This document shows positions 46,143 to 57,827 of a stretch of 64,000 nucleotides of DNA, in pieces. The DNA is from Pontederia crassipes. Lineage: Eukaryota; Streptophyta; Magnoliopsida; Commelinales; Pontederiaceae. The stretch covers positions 33,503,001 through 33,567,000 of the forward strand of contig CM060189.1 of assembly GCA_030549335.1 (NCBI GenBank). Reading direction: 5' to 3'. The position numbers and the translations under genes were made by a program. The notes under the pieces were generated by a model that did no database searches, was not told the origin of the DNA, and saw only the letters and a list, made by a program, of their open reading frames with translations. Each line of letters begins with the position of its first letter. Positions within the stretch are counted from its first letter, which is position 1.

Positions 46143-49100
46143 TTAACAAGTCCATGAAGCTGATCTTTTCATCAGTGGCTTCATTGCCTTGTCCTCCTCA
46201 AGAGATACCATTCCCAGATGAGATGGATCTTCCAGCATCATCTTAGCCACCAAATATCCTGCGATGGACCATGTCTGCAACTTCCGGGCCTGTTTGCCTA
46301 TATATCTTCCTACCTTACCGTCATAGTACTCTGGCCAACCATCCTTCAACATTCGGGTCTCTGCAAGCTCTATTGCTCGTCGAGCAATATGAGGTCGACC
46401 AATTTTGATAGAGGCCGCAGTGAGCATCCACAGGAGCACTGCAGAGACAGAGGAGACACAGAGAAATAAAGATGAATGGATAGGAGGTCATTTTATTGCA
46501 ATGCCATTCATTAACTAAAGAGCCATAGTCAGTGACAAAGCAAATATATCACCTGCTTAAAAAAGACCTTTGAACACTATAACTCCTATCCCTGATCTTG
46601 AATTATTAAAAACACAGTAGATATTTATTAAGACATGACAGTAAGTAATTTTACCTAAGCCCTTGTAATAATTAATGTTCATCTATCAAAAGCATACAAA
46701 TAATCTCAAATGACTAACCTGGCCAAGATCCTCCATTATGGTAGCTCCATCTAGTATTCTTGGGATCACAGCCTGTGATAATTCTCCACTCATGGCCCTC
46801 AATGGCAGGATAAGTAATCTTTAAAGGCATTTCTCCAACTAGTTCCTCCCAACGCTCTTCAATAAGATCCATAATAGCCATGGATTGCTCAGGCGTGGCG
46901 AGAGATGACAAAATGGCAATGCAATTGCCTAAAGCAAACCAGCGGAAGTCCATCCTCGCTGGACTGACATTTCCAATAAAGTAACTGCCACCACAAGGCA
47001 TAAAATCAAACAGCCAATCTGGAATGGAATCAGGGATTACATTGAATTTGTTCACTGCTGTGTGGGAATATTCCTCTGTTTTGTAGCGATATATGTCATT
47101 TAGCTGTTGGAAATCAAGCCAAAAGTAGTTTCTCATGTGATAACTCAGGGCATGAAGGCGTTTCACTATTTGTTCAATAAATTCCTTCCCCTCTGTGTCA
47201 TGTTTAAGCATTGCTAGAGCACATCTCAGTGCCATAAAGAAAAGAGCTTGTATTTCTATAGGATAACCATATATGCCCTGGAGATATCAACAGAAGCACA
47301 TTAGAAAAACCATATAATAGTTAGTGAAAACAGCAAAGCAAAAAACTACTCCAAGTAAGGTGTATCTATGGACCCGAAAGAATTTTTGTGTAGGGCCTGT
47401 TTGTATGCTACAACGATAACAAGAGCAAATTTATTTCCAATAAAAGGTGAAACATACATCGGTAAAGAAAAGAGAATCACAATCTATACTCGAGCTCGGA
47501 AAGCAAAGCATCATTAAAAGTGTTAGAAAGGAATTAGTAGAGTGATATGCTCCGATTTATCGAGAAAATTTCAGAACAGAAAATTTATGATTTGCCTAAA
47601 ATAAAGGTCACAAAAAATATGACTATATTCATTTTAAATGTTAGTTATTTATTGAATGTCGACATTCAATAAATAACGATCAGCTTTTCAAAATGAATAA
47701 AGTATATCCCATATTTTTTCTGTCCTCGCTACTGATCCCTTTTCAAAAACCATCATTGAGTAGATGAACGAACTAAGAGTGTGAATTTCTCTTTAAGCAT
47801 ACAGCGCAATTCATTTAAGATGATGCCATACCAGATTCTTTTCTTAAAGAAGCAATAAGAAACAATTAGAAATCAGAAAGTTGCACAAAGATAACTTTCC
47901 ACTTTTCTCGTATGATAACAGGCCTTAAACAAATTTGTAGAAAAAGAAAATTCAAGGCATTAATTCAACAACGAAGGACCAAGCACATATCAATTAAGTT
48001 AATCATTAAAGAGAAGATATTTGAGGAGTTAGCTAGAGGGCATAGAAGTTCCAATTTTTTTTTTCAGATTTATTCACTAAAGACCCCACCTAGTGGGATA
48101 AGGCTTTGTTGTTGTTGTTTGTTGTTGTTATTCACTAAAGAGGATCTCAACTGAACTGCTATGTATGAATAACCAGGTTAGATTGGCTGATACCTGTCAA
48201 GCAAGCATCAAGGAGAGTGTTACAAAATTAGCATAATGTTCTAAACATTGTGCTAACTGCATTGTTGTCAACAAAGAATGCACAATTAATATGCATACAA
48301 TGTGGTAGAGTGAGAAACCTAAGTATTATTGGCATATAGCTTCTTATTCCACTATTATTACTGTGTCAAAAGTTCTCCCTGACAGCCAAACTTTCAACTA
48401 TAGTTCCCAGAGAGAGAAAAAATATCTTTATACGATATTAATGATCTTACCATTCTCCGATCAATCATTGAACAACCGTCAGCACAAAGCAAGGTTGGAA
48501 ATGTGTCAAAGAGCCTCCGACAAGCATAAAGCTAATATTAATCTCATTCCCTTTTGGCATTCAGGTGCTTCAGCAAGAGATAGATCTCCAGTGGACTTTG
48601 TATAGGCTCGGAGCAGAATAATCCACCAAAATCCGGAATCAACAGGTGCAACTCTTCCTATTGCACTCTCGCCAAAATCTGCCACTAGAGATTCTGTCAT
48701 CCTGACCGGATGATGGAGGACCTTGAAGCTCGCTGGCATCACACCTTCACCAAGTTTGAAACGGTTTATCTTCTTTTCCCAGCCTTGAAGATGAAGAGTT
48801 TTCAAGAGAAAGTTTTTAACAACCTCAGGTTCATTCATCAGAAATGCTAGGCCACTGGGCACAAAGTCACGAACAAACACCTGTATAAAGCATAATGATT
48901 AATAATGGTATTTTGCCATAGAGATTTCTTGAACACAACACAGGAAACATATTAAGCATGCAAGTTGAATTGTTAATTATGAATACTCTCTCATTGTGTC
49001 AATCAGAATCATGACACTAATAATAACTAAATGCTCTGCTGATGGCGATGCAAAAACAGGAACACCATGGTAATATGAACATACTGTCGAACTCTTCAGA

Positions 49101-49715
49101 TCCAATAATGTTTTTTCGAGAACATAATCAGCAGTATAACTAAATTAAACTCCCAAGAAAAGATTAAGAATCTAATGAAATAGTAAGATTTGAGACTTTG
49201 CATAAGAGTAGCAATAACCATCACAGGCCAGAGGGTTACTCTAATAAGGGTTTTGATAATAGAAGTTGCACCAGAAACAACCAACGAATTAACTACTGGG
49301 TCGAACACTAATAAATGAACTGCATAGAGGACCTTGAGCTTACCTGATCGTAGTTGAGGACTTCCTCCGAAGCATGATCATAAGCAGCAATAGTCCCCAC
49401 GGGCTGGCCCTTGAAATAAACCAGCGACCTCCGGAGAGCATCCCACGCCTCGGCAACCATCGGAAGCGGATCGAAGGACCGAGCTAACGAGATCGGAGTG
49501 CTCAGCTCGGATCGCACACCTCTGGGGGAGTACAAAACGTCGACGCTCTCGAGGGGTCTGACATTAACCATGAGCTCATTCGTGTCGCACGACCTCTGCC
49601 GCTCCATGTTCAGCTTCGGCTTGTCGGCGAGCCGCGAGAGGTCGAGGTCGTCCTCCTCCGTCATCGAAGCATAAGATGCCACCGTCCGGATTCCATGTCC
49701 ATTAAACCCTTCCAT
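46143..49715 (-). CDS. Alkaline/neutral invertase (GH100), cytosolic type, with a 1-bp frameshift in exon 2
   Basis: Exons on minus: 49715-49344, 48880-48451, 47277-46719, 46438-46143. All junctions are GT-AG and phases match. With one extra base in exon 2 ignored, the product would be 551 residues, the usual length. It hydrolyses sucrose to glucose and fructose. Landmarks: [33 protein letters not shown] (putative catalytic Asp), [33 protein letters not shown] and [11 protein letters not shown]. There is no transit peptide (it begins [10 protein letters not shown]), fitting the cytosolic clade. Oddity: exon 2 is 430 nt where 429 is expected, and the conserved LCLSEGFDTFPT region reads LCLSEAL then TGA near 48512. 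As written it encodes a protein cut after about 247 residues. Intron 2 holds an RTE tail and a palindromic foldback. Confidence 0.9.
47613..47718. repeat. Palindromic foldback in invertase intron 2
   Basis: 47644-47677 is a perfect 34-bp palindrome centred on GTCGAC. Imperfect pairing extends outwards (TATTCATTTTAAATG on the left with CAAAATGAATAAAGTATA on the right) to about 105 bp. It may be a short MITE with no loop. Confidence 0.7.
48082..48130 (+). mobile_element. RTE-type LINE tail fragment
   Basis: GACCCCACCTAGTGGG, GATAAGGCTTTG and TTG repeats match the 3' end of the RTE copy at 63.5 kb. Only the last 50 bp are present. It lies in intron 2 of the invertase gene, antisense to it. Confidence 0.7.
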
Positions 49716-50475
49716 GTCCCCCACTCACTCAATGCAAAACCTTCGACCTGCGCCGCAAAGATCCAAACTTTTTACCCAAAAAATCGTGAAAAGGCAAAAA
49801 GAAAAAAGAATCAAACGTCTTCATACTGCACATACACACACAAAAGAAGAAAGAAGTGCACTTTATGTGTATTGAGCAAAAACCGGCATCTCAGAACGAA
49901 GATCCGAGCAACGCAGCAAAAGATATTATTACTTCATGGAAGAAACGCAGCAATAGCATTGGAAAAACTTCAACTTTGCTGACTACGATTGGACTCAGAA
50001 GAAGCCAAAACAGAGAAAAATATACATAAAAAAACAAAATGGACGGACAAGACAAACCAGGGAGTCCAGACGAACCGCGCCGCGACAAACGTCAGAAAAT
50101 CTAGAGAAAGCGAGGGGGACCTAATGGGCGAAGCGGTCGAGGCAGCTGATGGCATTTGCCGTTCAGCAGGAGCGTTTCGCTCATCGTCTTATAGGCGTTG
50201 TCGTCGTTGGGTGGGTGGTCGGTGGTCGGTGGTCGGTGGTCGCGCGCGGCTCCCAAATCGCTCTTCTCTTCTTCTCCCACCTGAGCAGTAATTTGACCTC
50301 TGTTTTTTTACCATGTTCTTCTTCCGATGTGAATTTTTGACCACCCTGGTCCCTGACACAACCCCCTCTCCTTATATAATGTCTTTCCATGTATATTTTA
50401 TTATATGGAATGTTCATGTTTCATGAAAACAATGAGGTAGCAAAGCAAACCTTTTTTTTTCTGCCTTATTAAATT
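49716..50475 (-). promoter_or_regulatory. Upstream region of the invertase gene
   Basis: Read on the minus strand, GCGGCGCAG|GTCGAAGG near 49752 looks like an acceptor, so the leader may contain an intron. The block around 50100-50290 is richer in GC with GGTCGGTGGTCGGTGG repeats on +, and may hold the first leader exon and start site. No clear TATA box was identified. Confidence 0.35.
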
Positions 50476-51662
50476 GGTAAAAATGGGGTCCCCCCTACTT
50501 AAGTAGGGGGATTAGCCATGGGACGGCTAGTACATATTTGTGCTTTATCAAAGATTGAACCATGGTTCAAGGATTGAACCGTGGATCGCAATGCAAGTCG
50601 GTTCATACGTATCGATTCATGCTTCCGTGCTAACCATAGAGACTCGCATCATTTTTTCGTATTAGTTTTTCTCTCTCCTCTCCGTTTCAATCTCTCCGCT
50701 CCTCTCCTCTCCTCTCGGGATGGCGCCCCCTCTCTCTGCACCTCTCCTCTCCTACGCAGCGGCGACCAGATCCGCTTCGCCAGTGACGTTGCTGCCGACC
50801 CAATTCCGCTTCGCCCGCCCTGCCCCCGAGACCTTTCCTCTCCTACGCAACGGCGACCGCGACCTTGAGCGCCTCCGCGATCAACCGCCGCCGACCAGAT
50901 TCGCTTCGCCCGCGACCAGATCAGCGCAACGGCGACTGCACTCCCACCGTGACGCCGCTGAACCGCCAGCACCCCGCACCGCGACGCCACCGACCACAAG
51001 CACGCCACTGACACGCCGCCGTTGAGCACATCCGCCACTGACCAGATCACGCAGCGGCGACCACACCCCCACCGCGACGCCGCCGACCGGTTCCCTTTTC
51101 TCTCTTTCTTTTCGTTTTCTCCCTTTTCTCTCTCGTTCCGACGTGATATCGTAGCCTTTAGGACGCCGCGGCCCTCGAGCACGATGAGAGCCCTTCCCAC
51201 CGCCGCTGCCCCCCCCCCCCCCCCCCCCCCGCTGCCGAGCACATCCGCAACCTCGAGTCCTCCACGATCGACCTCGAGCACATCCGTGATCTCATCGCCT
51301 CCAGGATGCCGCGACCCTCGAGCACGCTGAGAACCCGCCCCGCCGCCGCCCACCTCGAGCACACCACTCACACGGCCGACGTTGACACGGAATTAGTGTA
51401 ATGTACACATGTTAATTTCTCGTTGTTTTAATCACTATGTAATTTGTTTTAATCACTATGTAATCACACTGTAAGTAGTGTTAATTATAGTGTAATGGGC
51501 AAACAATGTTCTTATGTGTTAATAGATTCTTATGTGTTGATAGATGACATTTTGTAATTAATTGTTAATCCATATTTAATTTGGTAAGATTTTTTTATTC
51601 AATGTGTATGGAATTTTTAAAGTGTTTACAACATCTAACGAGTACTTGTCTCAATTTTTTAG

Positions 51663-51943
51663 GCAAACTTAATTTTTCTTTTCCAATATTCGACGAGGTA
51701 GATCCAAATCTTACGGAGATCTTACACAAGGTTTGAACCTTTCATTTTGTTATTTTTATACTAAATACATTCATATTACTTTTTTTCCTTACGTACATAG
51801 GAAAATAGATTGCTAGGGAAGAGGAAGGTGAAAATAGTTATGAATATGATAACATAGCAGAAAGCGAATGGATAAATGAAGAAGACATCGAACACGACAA
51901 ACCTCTTGATGAAGAGCATCTTATAATGCATACATATAATTGA
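51663..51943 (+). pseudogene. Two exon-like segments inside the Mutator-like element
   Basis: Segment 1 (51663-51730) lies between TTTTTTAG and GTTTGA and reads KLNFSFPIFDEVDPNLTEIL. Segment 2 (51809-51943) follows AAAATAG and reads IAREEEGENSYEYDN onward, acidic, to TGA at 51941. They join in the same phase. The codon-like texture in otherwise AT-rich DNA suggests the 3' end of a captured gene or of a lost element protein. I recognise no family, and there is no upstream start. Confidence 0.35.
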
Positions 51944-52084
51944 GCACTTATGGATGCAGTTTTGGTATAGTAAATGCATACATAAACTTGTACATAATGA
52001 AATGTTTATTTATTCATGCAGTCGTCTCACTTAGTTTCTCTTTATAGGGCATTTTCTCATAATTTGATGTCTACAAGTGCCGCT

Positions 52085-52290
52085 GTTGCCGATGATATTT
52101 TACTTGATGTTGGATGTTATATTTAATGTCGGATGTTAGTTGTTGCTGGTGATATTTTACTTGATGTTGAATGCTATATTTAATGTCGGATGTTAGTTGT
52201 TGCCGATGGTATTTTACTTGATATTGGATGTTAATTGTTGCTATGATATTTTATTTGATGTTGGACGTTATATTTAATGTCGAATGTTAA
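52085..52290. repeat. 57-bp tandem repeat, about 3.5 copies
   Basis: GATATTTTACTTGATGTTG-type words recur at about 52094, 52151 and 52208 (57-bp period) and again at 52245 after a 20-bp loss. It lies within the AT-rich centre of the Mutator-like element. Confidence 0.75.
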
Positions 52291-52620
52291 TCTGTCTTTT
52301 GGGATATCCTATCACTAAATCTTCATGCTTTTTCTATGGTTTTTTGAGGCAATATAAAACTTCTATATTGTATAGTTGCAGATTTTTTTGATAAAACATC
52401 TATGTTGTATCGATTAGCTATAAAACATTTTTTTAGCTAAACATTTTTTATAACATGAAAGTTCTTGAACCAAGTGCATGTTATACAATTTAACACTAAA
52501 TATCACTCGAGAACATTGTTTAAAAAAACTTTAAAATTACATAAAGTTACAATATCATTTCAAGTAATAAATACAACACTGTTTATTTCTTCGCGCTTCA
52601 CAATTTTATCGAACTCTCCT

Positions 52621-52690
52621 GAGACAACTTTGTTGAAGAATCTCCATACGAGACAACTTTGTTGAAGAATCTCCATACGAGACAATTTTA
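52621..52690. repeat. 29-bp tandem repeat, two full copies plus partial
   Basis: GAGACAACTTTGTTGAAGAA followed by TCTCCATAC is repeated exactly at 52621 and 52650, with a diverged third start at 52679. Confidence 0.85.
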
Positions 52691-52829
52691 ACGAACCCTC
52701 TCCTGAACAATCTCCATATTATTTGACAAAGCTTGATTCGATTAAAACCATTTCGTTTAACCAGCATGAAAATCAATTACACTGTAATTGTTGTTATTCC
52801 ATGATTAAAAAAATCCTCATTTGACGGGC

Positions 52830-53700
52830 GAACACGTCGTATGCGGCAGGGTGAAAAAACCGGACGTGGGGGCGGGCTATGCGGCGAAAGCGGGCGAACT
52901 CGGCAGCGGGGCGGGCGAAGTGGCGGCGGCGGGCGGATGAACTCTGCGGCGGGGCGGGCGAAGCGACGGCGGGCCTGGCGAACTCGGCGGCGGCGAGGCG
53001 GGCAAAGCGGCCGTGGGGGCGGGCGAAGCGGTGTAGGCGGACGAACTCCGCGAGGGGGCGGGCAAAACCTGCGGCGGCGGGCCGGGGGAAGCGGCGGCCG
53101 CAAGGCGGGCGAAGTCGGTGGCGGCAGGGCGGGCGATGTGGCGGGGCGGGCAAACTCCGCGGCGGGGCGGGCGAACTCCGCGCCAGGGCATGCGAAGTCG
53201 GCGGCGGCGGGGCGGGCGAAGCGGCGTAGGCGGGCGAACTCAGCGGCGGGGCGGGCGAAGTCGACGGCGGCAGGGCGGGCGATCTCGGAGGCGGCAGGGC
53301 GGGCGAAGCGGCGTAGGCGAGCGAAGCGGTCGTGGGGGCGGGTGAAACGTCGGCAGCGGGGCAGGCGATCTTGACGGCGGCAGGGCGCGAGGTCGATCGA
53401 GTCAAAGAGGGGTTCGCTCGCGCCGGTGTCGCTGCTGTGCTGGGGGGGTCGCGATCTGGTCGGTGGTCGGCGATGCTCGGTGTCGCGCAGCAACTGTCGG
53501 GGGTGATCAAGGTGGCCGTTGGTCGGGGGTGCTCGCAGATCTGCCGTCGGGTGTTGCGCAGCGGCGTCCTGGAGGCGACGACGGCGGGGCGGGCGAAGTG
53601 GCGTAGGCGGGCGAACTCCACGGCGGGGCGGCCGATGTGCTCGAAGTCGGTTCGGCGGCGTCGCTGTCGCCGTTGCGCAGGAGAGATTTGTGCGGAGAGA
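52830..53700. repeat. GC-rich minisatellite-like block
   Basis: Irregular repeats of units such as GCGGGGCGGGCGAACTC and GGCGGGCGAAGCGGC make up almost the whole block. It opens frames of 75-318 codons in several frames on both strands, all of Arg/Pro/Ala/Gly composition. I read these as compositional artefacts. It belongs to the right arm of the Mutator-like element. Confidence 0.7.
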
Positions 53701-53964
53701 GGTGGAGAGCGGGGAGTGGGGGCGCCGTGGCAAGAGGATAGGTGAGGAGAGAGAAAAAGCGACGAGTTTCTTTATGTCAACAGTTTTTACCTCTCATGCG
53801 TGAACCGGACCGAAGCATGAACCGATACGTAAAAACCGGTCTGGATTGAACCGCGATTCAATCCTTGATAGAGCACAAATCTGTTCTAGCCGTCGGATGC
53901 ACATCCGACGGCTAGAGATGTAGGGGGCACAGTCCCCCTACTTAACATTTTTTCCTATTAAATT

Positions 53965-54736
53965 TATTTATTTCCTAGAACTCTGTTGATGTTTACAAGT
54001 ATGAGTTGGCGACTTTGATCAGTGCCATAAACTACTTCAATCCCGGTATTTTCGTCAAACATACTTTCTTTGTCCACAATGAGATATTTGATGAATTTTC
54101 AATAATAACAATAATAATAATAAGACATATGGGTTTAATGCAAAGAAATAGAAACAAAAATAAAATGATGGATTAATCCTGTTGGTAACAAATTAACAAT
54201 GGAAGTCGAGGCGGTCATTGGGTCTCGGTACTTCTTTCCCACCTTTATTGAATTTTCATTATCTTTTTTAATCAAACTCATATGCTTCTCCCCTTCATGC
54301 TGACATTGCCATGTTGCTTTGAATGATTTTAGAAGAAATTCTATAATTGGAGATTTATTTAATAACCAATAGTAGTTTAATACAAAATAAAAAAAAGAAT
54401 GATGATTTGTTAACCTATACCTAATGGGTGAAAATTAAATAAACTAATAAAAATTTATATTTCATACCATAGTTTTATGTGCATTATTATATTCGCTAGT
54501 TAACTAATGACTGATATTAAAAAAATTAATAAAAGTAGACAGTGCCGGAGGGAAATAAATGAGTGGGTTCACATGGGAAAAAGGGTTAGAATGAATCCCT
54601 AACTAAACAAGCATCCACCTAAAGCACTAACTAAACAAGCATCCACCCAAAGCACAATTCTACTATGACAACAAAACTTATGTGTTAAATATACTGTGTA
54701 TGTATTATAAGAACTTCTAATGTCTTAACTTATGAT
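53965..54736. other. Intergenic stretch
   Basis: No gene. Contains an ATAATAATAATAA microsatellite near 54110 and a 28-bp tandem duplication (ACTAAACAAGCATCCACC at 54602 and 54630). Confidence 0.5.
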
Positions 54737-55067
54737 TAAGGGTGTTCATTGGTCGGGTTAGATTCGACCCGTCGGACCAAGTTTAATCGAATCCTTTTTC
54801 TTCTACTTTTTTCTTATTTTTAAATATTATTTAATATTTATTTTAAAACATAAAAAGGTTTTCAAATATTTTTCATTCTTAAAAAATATTTTTATATTTT
54901 TTAAATTTTAATCAGATATAGGTTTATAATGAAATAAAAGAGAAAAAAATAATAAAATTGGTCATCAAATCAGTTAGATTCGGATTGGAATTTTTCAACA
55001 TGTGCCTGTCTAGAATAGTCATTGGATTGTGATAATCGGATCGGATGGTGAACACTGAACACCCTTA
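54737..55067. mobile_element. hAT-like MITE
   Basis: The 12-bp ends TAAGGGTGTTCA and TGAACACCCTTA are perfect inverted repeats. The flanks CTTATGAT and TATATGAC agree at 5 of 8 positions. Subterminal GGTCGGGTT/GATTCGACCCG motifs and an AT-rich middle match the copies at 7.8, 55.2 and 61.1 kb. Confidence 0.65.
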
Positions 55068-55174
55068 TATATGACTTTACACTGACTTAAATTTCATATT
55101 TCAAATAACATTTAAATACATAAACATATGGAAGTAAAGACTTTTCCTTTAAAAAACATTGGGGAAAAAATAAT

Positions 55175-55605
55175 TAGGGGTGTTTACGAGTCAATCCCAA
55201 TCAACTTTTGTCGAATCGATTGAGTAGCTTCAAAGGTTAAAACCCAATCGAACCGAGTGAGTAGATTATCATATTTTTTGTTATTTTTAATACGAAAATA
55301 TATTTAATATTTTAAATCATGAGAATATGTTTTCAATTTTTTATATTTTAAGTGTTTTATTATCATATATTTAAAATTTAAATTACATAAAAACACTAAA
55401 CAAGATAAAAAAATAATTTTGTTTAAAATAAAAAATAACAAATAATGTTAGGCCAAGTGGACTTAAGTTGATAATTTTCAATCCATGTCTCACTCGAACC
55501 TTAATCAGGTTGTGGCCAGGTCCTACATTACCATCAACGCGACCCGACCTAACATGAATCAGGTTGATTAATTCATCGAGTCCATCATCTCAATGAATAT
55601 CCTTA
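55175..55605. mobile_element. hAT-like MITE, worn right end
   Basis: It starts TAGGGGTGTTTACGAG and ends TGAATATCCTTAG, an imperfect inverted pair. GACCCGACCTAAC near 55550 and the AT-rich middle place it in the same family. No target duplication is evident. Confidence 0.5.
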
Positions 55606-55918
55606 GTCATAGTATCCTTTTGTGATTAGATCATAAATGATTAGTTGGAACAAAATCACACCCACATTATGTCAACGAGAGACTTCGAGTGGTAGGTCCC
55701 TTAGCATTAGCATTTAATAATAACTTACTTGTGAAATGTTTTATAATTTAAAAGAATTAAATTGAATGATAGTAACCAAATATATCATAACTTCATAAGT
55801 AGCAACCTAGATAATATGAATGATCATATAACATCCTTGTCAAAAGGTTTGTGACCCAAGGTTCTTAATACAACTAAACTATAACTTTTGACTCTACATG
55901 TGCAAAGTCGCCACCATC

Positions 55919-55966
<48 letters not shown>
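55919..55966. repeat. (TA)n(GA)n compound microsatellite
   Basis: Eleven TA units followed by thirteen GA units. A second GA run lies near 56527-56543. Confidence 0.95.
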
Positions 55967-56159
55967 TACAAAGGAGATTATTCCAATTATAATATGTAAA
56001 GGACTATTCATGTCATGACCTATAACATGAAATCTACATATCATATACATATGCATCTTCATGGTCAACGTAAACATAATGCAAGTATGTCACGAACTAT
56101 AACATGATTATGTACATGAAATATAAGGGCACATCATATATCGATAAATGCATATATAC

Positions 56160-57827
56160 ATGAACATATTAAAGCATCAAGAGTAGGAGGATGGATTAGT
56201 ATTTAATTCAAAACCAAATGTTGACGCAATGAAACAATAAATAATGGATTCAAATAAAAATTTAATTCACACAATTTAATGCAAACAAGTAAAAAGAGAA
56301 AAGAGGAAAACTTTTTTATTGCAATTCGGCCTAAAACCTTGGTGTAAGTTTTTGTTTCTTGGCAAAGCGCCTATTGGGATCTACTTATCCACTTTTTTTT
56401 TTGTGATAGAATGTTCTTACAACCACTTTCTTCTTTGTTGAAGGCAAAAATAATGAACTCTCTAATTATAAGTTCTGATAAACAAGAATTCACCAAACTT
56501 TTTTTATAATACTAAGTTAGCTTCACGAGAGAGAGAGAGAGAGAAAGCTACAAATCACTATTCAACAATGTTTTCTAGACTCATAATAAAGCTTTAGAAT
56601 GATTTGACTATTAAAGGAAGTTACTTGGAATAACTTGGGGTCTTATATAGGCTTCCAGTCATTAGATGAAGTTCCATTTGATGTCAAGTGTGTTGATAGT
56701 TTGATGTTTGATCGATGCTTTCTCACTCGACCCCTATGTCCGGCCAATCGATAGATATACATATATATAATCACTAGAGAAAATTGAACTACCTCAACTG
56801 ATGCTAGAATATCTATTTCTTGATCGATTGAACTAACTTCGTCCAACTCATGTACACGATGTCCATAATTCAATCCACAAATCAAATGATCGATCAAATT
56901 ATTCGATGCTTGACTTATCTAATTAGCACTTCAAATATTGATTTTTCATCCTCAAATTGATCGATCGCATAACCTCGACTAATCACAAGGTTCAGTCAAC
57001 TAAAGCATGGCTGGATCTGATGGCTTTGTCTTATTTATACCAATCCACTTAATGATAATGCCATATCATCATAAATTCATAATGTAATATAGTTAAATAT
57101 AATATGTATAATTAACATTAATATGTTATCATCAAAATATAAAATCAAGACATAAAACTTATGATCCAATACTCTATACTTTTTCCGATGACAAACTTAC
57201 AAATATGAAAATCATGTGAAATGAGAATGATATAATGTGAGAATACTAAAATTATCACATCACAAGTTATCACTTGCACAAAATTCAATTGGGATTCAGG
57301 ATTTTTCAAGGTTCCAATATAAAGAAAGAAAAGAGTCAATGTAGAGTTGGTCTCCTTGCCAAGAAAATTTATCCAGTTCAAACACACTTTTAAAATTTGA
57401 TTTTTCATATTTTATTTAATGTTTCTCCCCCCTTATTTTCAAATGATTTTCATTTAAACATTTTCTCTATTTTGTCATTACAAAGTTTTCATATTTCTTC
57501 CTAATTCACCCAATTTTGCCACATAAAAAATGCATGGAAATGAAATGGCCATAAATAAAATGTATTGTAAGAATTTATTTATGCACCCTCTATATTCATT
57601 CATAACTTGGAAAGATATTAAGTTTAAATTTGTATTGTTAAAAAAAAAACATTAACAACTCAAGGTATATATTATAAGAAAATTAAATAAAGTCATGAAA
57701 CAACAATGATAATAAATGCGAGCAAAGAATCCAAATAGAAATGTTGATTATGGACAACACAATTGGTACTTAATTTCTCTTCAAGAATGAAACTTACATA
57801 ACCAAGTCACTTTCTAATTGAATTATT
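56160..57827. other. Repeat-derived region without genes
   Basis: No host exon. Sequence such as CGATCGATTGAAC and CCGGCCAATCGATAG and position next to the copia relic suggest the LTR or untranslated part of that minus-strand element, but boundaries could not be found. Confidence 0.3.

Larger units (their letters stand above)
50476..53955. mobile_element. Mutator-like element (3.48 kb) with GC-rich arms and exon-like interior
   Basis: A perfect 9-bp direct repeat TATTAAATT flanks it (50467-50475 and 53956-53964). The ends are GGTAAAAATG and, inverted, GGAAAAAATG. Inverted arms share AAGTAGGGGGA, GACGGCTAG, ATTTGTGCT-TATCAA, GATTGAA and CGTATCG-TTCATGCTTC, and similarity seems to continue into CT-rich then GC-rich sequence (about 50765 and 53650). 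These are the marks of a Mutator-family element. GC-rich blocks (about 50700-51380 and 52830-53700) flank an AT-rich centre with two exon-like segments and tandem repeats. No MURA-type transposase was found, so it is non-autonomous. Confidence 0.82.

Noticed and set aside
50581-51371. Open frames of 95-240 codons in the left GC-rich arm
   Set aside because: Same compositional reason; they cross a run of 22 C (51209-51230) and low-complexity repeats.
52777-53803. Large Pro/Arg/Ala/Gly-rich open frames (up to 318 codons) on both strands
   Set aside because: They overlap in up to four frames of a GC-rich repeated block, have no domain, and lie in a transposon arm; stop codons are rare there simply because of composition.
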